Assembly: GCA_033439265.1 (NCBI GenBank) | Contig: JAVTVX010000015.1 | Coordinates: 20,451,947 to 20,515,946, forward strand | DNA from: Dillenia suffruticosa | Lineage: Eukaryota; Streptophyta; Magnoliopsida; Dilleniales; Dilleniaceae | Length of the DNA stretch: 64,000 nt | Direction: 5' to 3' | Shown: piece by piece, positions 62,732-64,000 of the stretch | Layout of the letters: each line of letters begins with the position of its first letter | Numbering within the stretch: position 1 is the first letter of the stretch | Notes under the pieces: model-generated | Told to the model about the DNA's origin: nothing | The model's database searches: none | The model's input: the letters and a program-made list of their open reading frames with translations, nothing else | Position numbers and translations under genes: made by a program

Positions 62732-63970
62732 TCAGGAGGAGAAATAGAAGGGGGAATCTGACTCAAAAGTGGAGGCTAAGTGAAAATGCTGCATGATTAA
62801 CATTTGTTGCCTGCGGAACACGTTCATTTCTTGTGTGTGCTTTGCTTGAAGTTCATCGAATTTCTGATCTCTTTGCAGCAGTAACTCCTTCAAATGGCTC
62901 ACCTCTTGATTCAATTGATTTATTTCTGCCCTGACTACTGGTGGGGTGGAAGAAGATGAACCAGCGATTTTGTAAGTTCTATTCAAAGAACTTAGCCCAA
63001 CTACTCTACCCCTTTTTGCTCCACCAGTCACCTCGAGCCATGTATTCATGTTATCAACAGATGGCTCAGATCCGCCAGCATCATCACTAGCACTCGAACT
63101 TCTACGTGATAGCTCATCATATTTCTCCTACATTGTCGTGAGAAAAATTAAAATAAATTTACAATAATATTATAATACAAGCACATACATTCTTGATTAT
63201 ATATATATATATATATATGAAGGAAAAAAAAAATTTGTAACATAAATCATGAGACTATATAGGATATAAATTATGAACATTCATATTAATATTGAATAAG
63301 TTGAAATTTAAAAAAATAAAATAAAAGAGAATCTCTAACAAGTAATTCATTAAAAATCAAAAAATCAAATCAGCAATAAAAATAAACTTGGGAGAGACTA
63401 ACCTAAAGAATTCATCTTCCAACATTGTTATGATATGTTCAACATAATATATTCAAATCAACATTGAAAATGTTTATTAAATAATTGAAAATTTTGAAAT
63501 TACAATCCTTAATTGCTCTAGCTCTCTCCCCGCTCCAAATTTTGTCGTTTTCTGAAATGTGCGCGTGAAAGTATCTATGAATGAAGGCTCGGTCCCCGTT
63601 TCCTTAGCCTAAAATAAAAAAACACTGTTAGAAATAATGAAATAGTTTAAATTAGATAAAAAATTTAGTGTTTATATAAAATTACCAATCTATTTCTATA
63701 TTCACCGATATTGATCGAACCTCCCGCATATGTCGTAGACGATTCCCCTGAATTATAAGCTCGGTTTTTTTTATTCTGCTCACTCCTTTGTTTGCTCTCA
63801 TCCGATTCCCAAAAATTCACGATCCTGCCCCAATTTTGCTCGGTGATGCAGTTAGACTTTTTTACGTGTCTCTTTGCATGATTTAGAACGTATAGGATGT
63901 GATCACCATATTTTTTCTTGAAAATCCTTCTTACTCCCAACTCTTCAGTCTCGTCCCAAGTGAATACTCG
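62732..63970 (-). CDS. CACTA TNPA/Ptta-like protein, three 3' exons, partial
   Basis: Likely the repeat-binding companion protein of the CACTA transposase (plant transposase, Ptta/En/Spm type), acting in the nucleus. Three exons are predicted from clean GT-AG borders: 63686-63970 (285 nt), 63504-63608 (105 nt) and 62732-63127 (396 nt with stop). All are open and all introns fall between codons, so the frame is kept throughout. Exon 1 here carries RVFTWDETEELGVRRIF, NCITEQNWGRIVNFW and ESDESKQRSEQNKKN; exon 2 AKETGTEPSFIDTF; exon 3 EKYDELSRRSSS, then a coiled coil (about INQLNQEVSHLKELLLQRDQ) near the C-terminus. Earlier exons lie past the right edge. Compared with the CACTA-1 copy this one looks intact. 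The tail after the coiled coil is short and shows no known domain. Confidence 0.78.
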
Positions 63971-64000
63971 CTGCAATGGAAAAAAACCAATAACTTATAA

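Larger units (their letters stand above)
61684..64000 (-). mobile_element. CACTA (En/Spm) DNA transposon CACTA-2, runs off right edge
   Basis: Starts with the terminus CACTACAAAAAAGAC at 61684, the same type as the CACTA-1 right end. It is followed by subterminal TTTGTCGC/GCGACGAA repeats to about 62370, then a minus-strand TNPA/Ptta-like gene. In this orientation the left edge is the element's 3' end, and the transposase gene should lie beyond position 64000. The left flanking trinucleotide is GAT; its partner is outside the window. Confidence 0.88.

Noticed and set aside
1-64000. A new multi-gene system such as a defence island, biosynthetic cluster or toxin-antitoxin pair
   Set aside because: Apart from RPS28 all recognisable coding sequence belongs to known plant transposon families.

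Overview
The window looks like intergenic DNA from a flowering plant. It is AT-rich and packed with plant-type transposable elements: Del/Tekay-like and Tat/Athila-like Ty3/gypsy elements, Ty1/copia, an RTE-clade LINE, CACTA (En/Spm) and hAT elements. Only one intact host gene is recognisable, cytosolic ribosomal protein S28 (33271-33468, minus), with an intron in its 5' UTR. The species cannot be named from the sequence alone.

Layout, left to right. 1-3540: minus-strand Ty3/gypsy gag-pol running off the left edge. 3568-3919: A-rich tract and a hAT-like end. 4478-7205: 5'-truncated RTE LINE, minus strand. 7389-11433: a solo LTR of about 4 kb with an imperfect 5-bp target duplication. 11740-13028: a non-autonomous hAT element with a perfect 8-bp target duplication and a gene-like interior. 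14392-31586: an old, decayed Ty1/copia element split by a younger Del/Tekay-like element (20149-30255) that has 2.4-kb LTRs, an initiator-Met-type primer site and a perfect TATCC target duplication. 31587-35776: the host island with RPS28.

35780-47737 is a 12-kb CACTA transposon with matching termini and an AAA target duplication. Its left half holds rearranged LTR-retrotransposon debris (37183-42646), including an 800-bp inverted repeat and a chimeric LTR junction. Its right half holds decayed TNP2-like transposase and TNPA/Ptta-like genes. 47741-52394 has no recognisable gene but holds two tandem arrays. 52395-54785 is an Athila/Tat-like LTR and gag start, cut by another CACTA-type terminus at 54786. 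57330-60760 is a decayed Tat-like pol on the minus strand. 61684 to the right edge is a second CACTA element in the opposite orientation. Its three visible TNPA-like exons are open and keep frame across introns, unlike the first copy.

The nesting gives a relative order: copia is older than the Del-like insertion, CACTA-1 is older than its LTR debris, and the Athila-like element is older than the CACTA end inside it. I see no operon-like or defence-like system and nothing I would call a new biological system. The most interesting items are the hAT element with gene-like cargo, the LTR inverted repeat inside the CACTA element, the chimeric LTR tail, a short stem conserved among otherwise diverged LTRs, and the apparently intact CACTA gene at the right edge. 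All identities and ages are by-eye estimates.
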